From: Azoarcus sp.
Lineage (GTDB): Bacteria; Pseudomonadota; Gammaproteobacteria; Burkholderiales; Rhodocyclaceae
Length of the DNA stretch: 64,000 nucleotides
NCBI GenBank assembly: GCA_030656215.1
Contig: JAUSOD010000055.1
Location: 1-64,000, forward strand
Direction: 5' to 3'
The notes beneath the pieces were generated by a model. That model had not been told where the DNA came from, searched no databases, and was given only the letters and a program-made list of their open reading frames with translations. Of this stretch, positions 63,481-64,000 are shown piece by piece; the first letter of the stretch is position 1, and the number at the start of each line of letters is the position of its first letter. A program made the translations under genes and the position numbers.

Positions 63481-64000
63481 CAGTGCAGCTCCATCAGCGA
63501 GGGCGTCTCGCCGACGCCGTCCATGCGCCTGACCAGCTTAAGCGCGGCATTGGCGTCGTAGGCCGCGATCCCGCCCTTGATCCCGTCGTAGGCGAACAGG
63601 CGCGGCTTGTCGCCCTGGCTCACCGCCAGCGCGATTGCGTTGCTGCCCGGCGCACGGGTGACCCGCTTCTGCGTCTTGAGGTCGAAGCCCCAGATTTCCT
63701 TGGCCGGGAACTTGTGGCTACCGTTCTTGGCGCCGTCGTGCATGGCCACGAACACGCGACCGCTGGCGTTGTGCTGAGCCAGCAGCTGGTAGCCGCCCGG
63801 GCGCCAGCCGGCCTTGCGCTCGGCCGCCGACAACAAGGACCACTTCGGATCGAAGCTCGCTACGGCCCCACCGAGGTGGGCGGTGTAGAGATCGCCGCCG
63901 TAGGAGACGAAGCGGTAGGTGTCGCCGTCCTGCTCGCCGTGGATGAAGATCGGGTCGACGTCGGGATCGAAAAACTTGGCGCTGCGCTGCTGATCGACCG
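63480..64000 (-). CDS. aauB: aromatic amine dehydrogenase heavy chain, N-terminus beyond window
   Basis: The C-terminal 172 residues are visible; the frame is open to the right edge. The part is a beta-propeller tail with FIHGEQDGDTYRFVSYGG, then LLAQHNASGRVFVAMHDGAKNGSHKFPA, split here by reading. It ends GETPSLMELH, typical of MauB/AauB heavy chains. It is the first visible gene of the order B-E-D-A. No mauF or mauG homologue lies between B and A; one could be upstream, outside the window. Confidence 0.9.
   Translation of the reverse strand, partial: VDQQRSAKFFDPDVDPIFIHGEQDGDTYRFVSYGGDLYTAHLGGAVASFDPKWSLLSAAERKAGWRPGGYQLLAQHNASGRVFVAMHDGAKNGSHKFPAKEIWGFDLKTQKRVTRAPGSNAIALAVSQGDKPRLFAYDGIKGGIAAYDANAALKLVRRMDGVGETPSLMELH

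Overview
The window reads as a chromosomal segment of a high-GC betaproteobacterium, most likely Rhodocyclales (Azoarcus / Thauera / Aromatoleum type). This rests on the gene order leuCDB-asd-fimV-truA-trpFBA-accD-folC-dedD-cvpA-purF-metZ, on a class I PHA cluster, and on aromatic amine, aromatic 2-oxoacid and phenylacetaldehyde-type oxidation genes. It is inferred from protein features, not from a database search. Nearly all genes lie on the minus strand. Only trxA-rho, a small membrane protein, bamD, an Lrp-type regulator and a chemoreceptor lie on the plus strand.

Region 1 (1-20.5 kb) is a dense biosynthetic block. In transcription order it holds aroC, an MFS carrier, an M48 lipoprotein protease, leuCDB, asd, fimV, an EcfT/CbiQ-like membrane protein, truA, trpF, trpB, trpA, accD, folC, dedD, cvpA, purF and metZ (cut by the left edge). 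Many junctions overlap by 1-16 bases or are nearly adjacent. Region 2 (20.5-29.5 kb) holds ilvBN behind a valine-rich leader peptide and attenuator, fadD, a CBS protein, a 7Fe ferredoxin, trxA-rho, a 3-hydroxybutyryl-CoA dehydrogenase and two copies of an Ala-Glu-Asp tRNA triplet, each with its own promoter.

Region 3 (29.5-37.8 kb) is the PHA region: phaC, an acetoacetyl-CoA reductase gene broken by an in-frame amber codon, an intact phaB and phaR, followed by rimO, a patatin-like protein and a FAD-linked hydroxyacid dehydrogenase. Region 4 (37.8-45.2 kb) holds pgeF-rluD divergent from bamD, L-lactate dehydrogenase with a LysR regulator, and malate synthase G.

Region 5 (45.3-64 kb) is the most unusual part. 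A fused indolepyruvate-type ferredoxin oxidoreductase is divergent from an Lrp-family regulator and an atypical chemoreceptor. Then, on the minus strand, comes one long run: aauB (cut by the right edge), aauE, aauD, aauA, cytochrome c, DUF1329, DUF1302, an RND/MMPL transporter, a YCF48-like protein, a TerB-like protein and a phenylacetaldehyde-type aldehyde dehydrogenase. A tryptophan-tryptophylquinone amine dehydrogenase would make an aldehyde in the periplasm and the last gene would oxidise it. The envelope module in between (outer-membrane protein, LolB-like carrier, RND pump, secreted propeller) is the best candidate here for a poorly described system. It may move the hydrophobic amine, the aldehyde or a related compound across the envelope.
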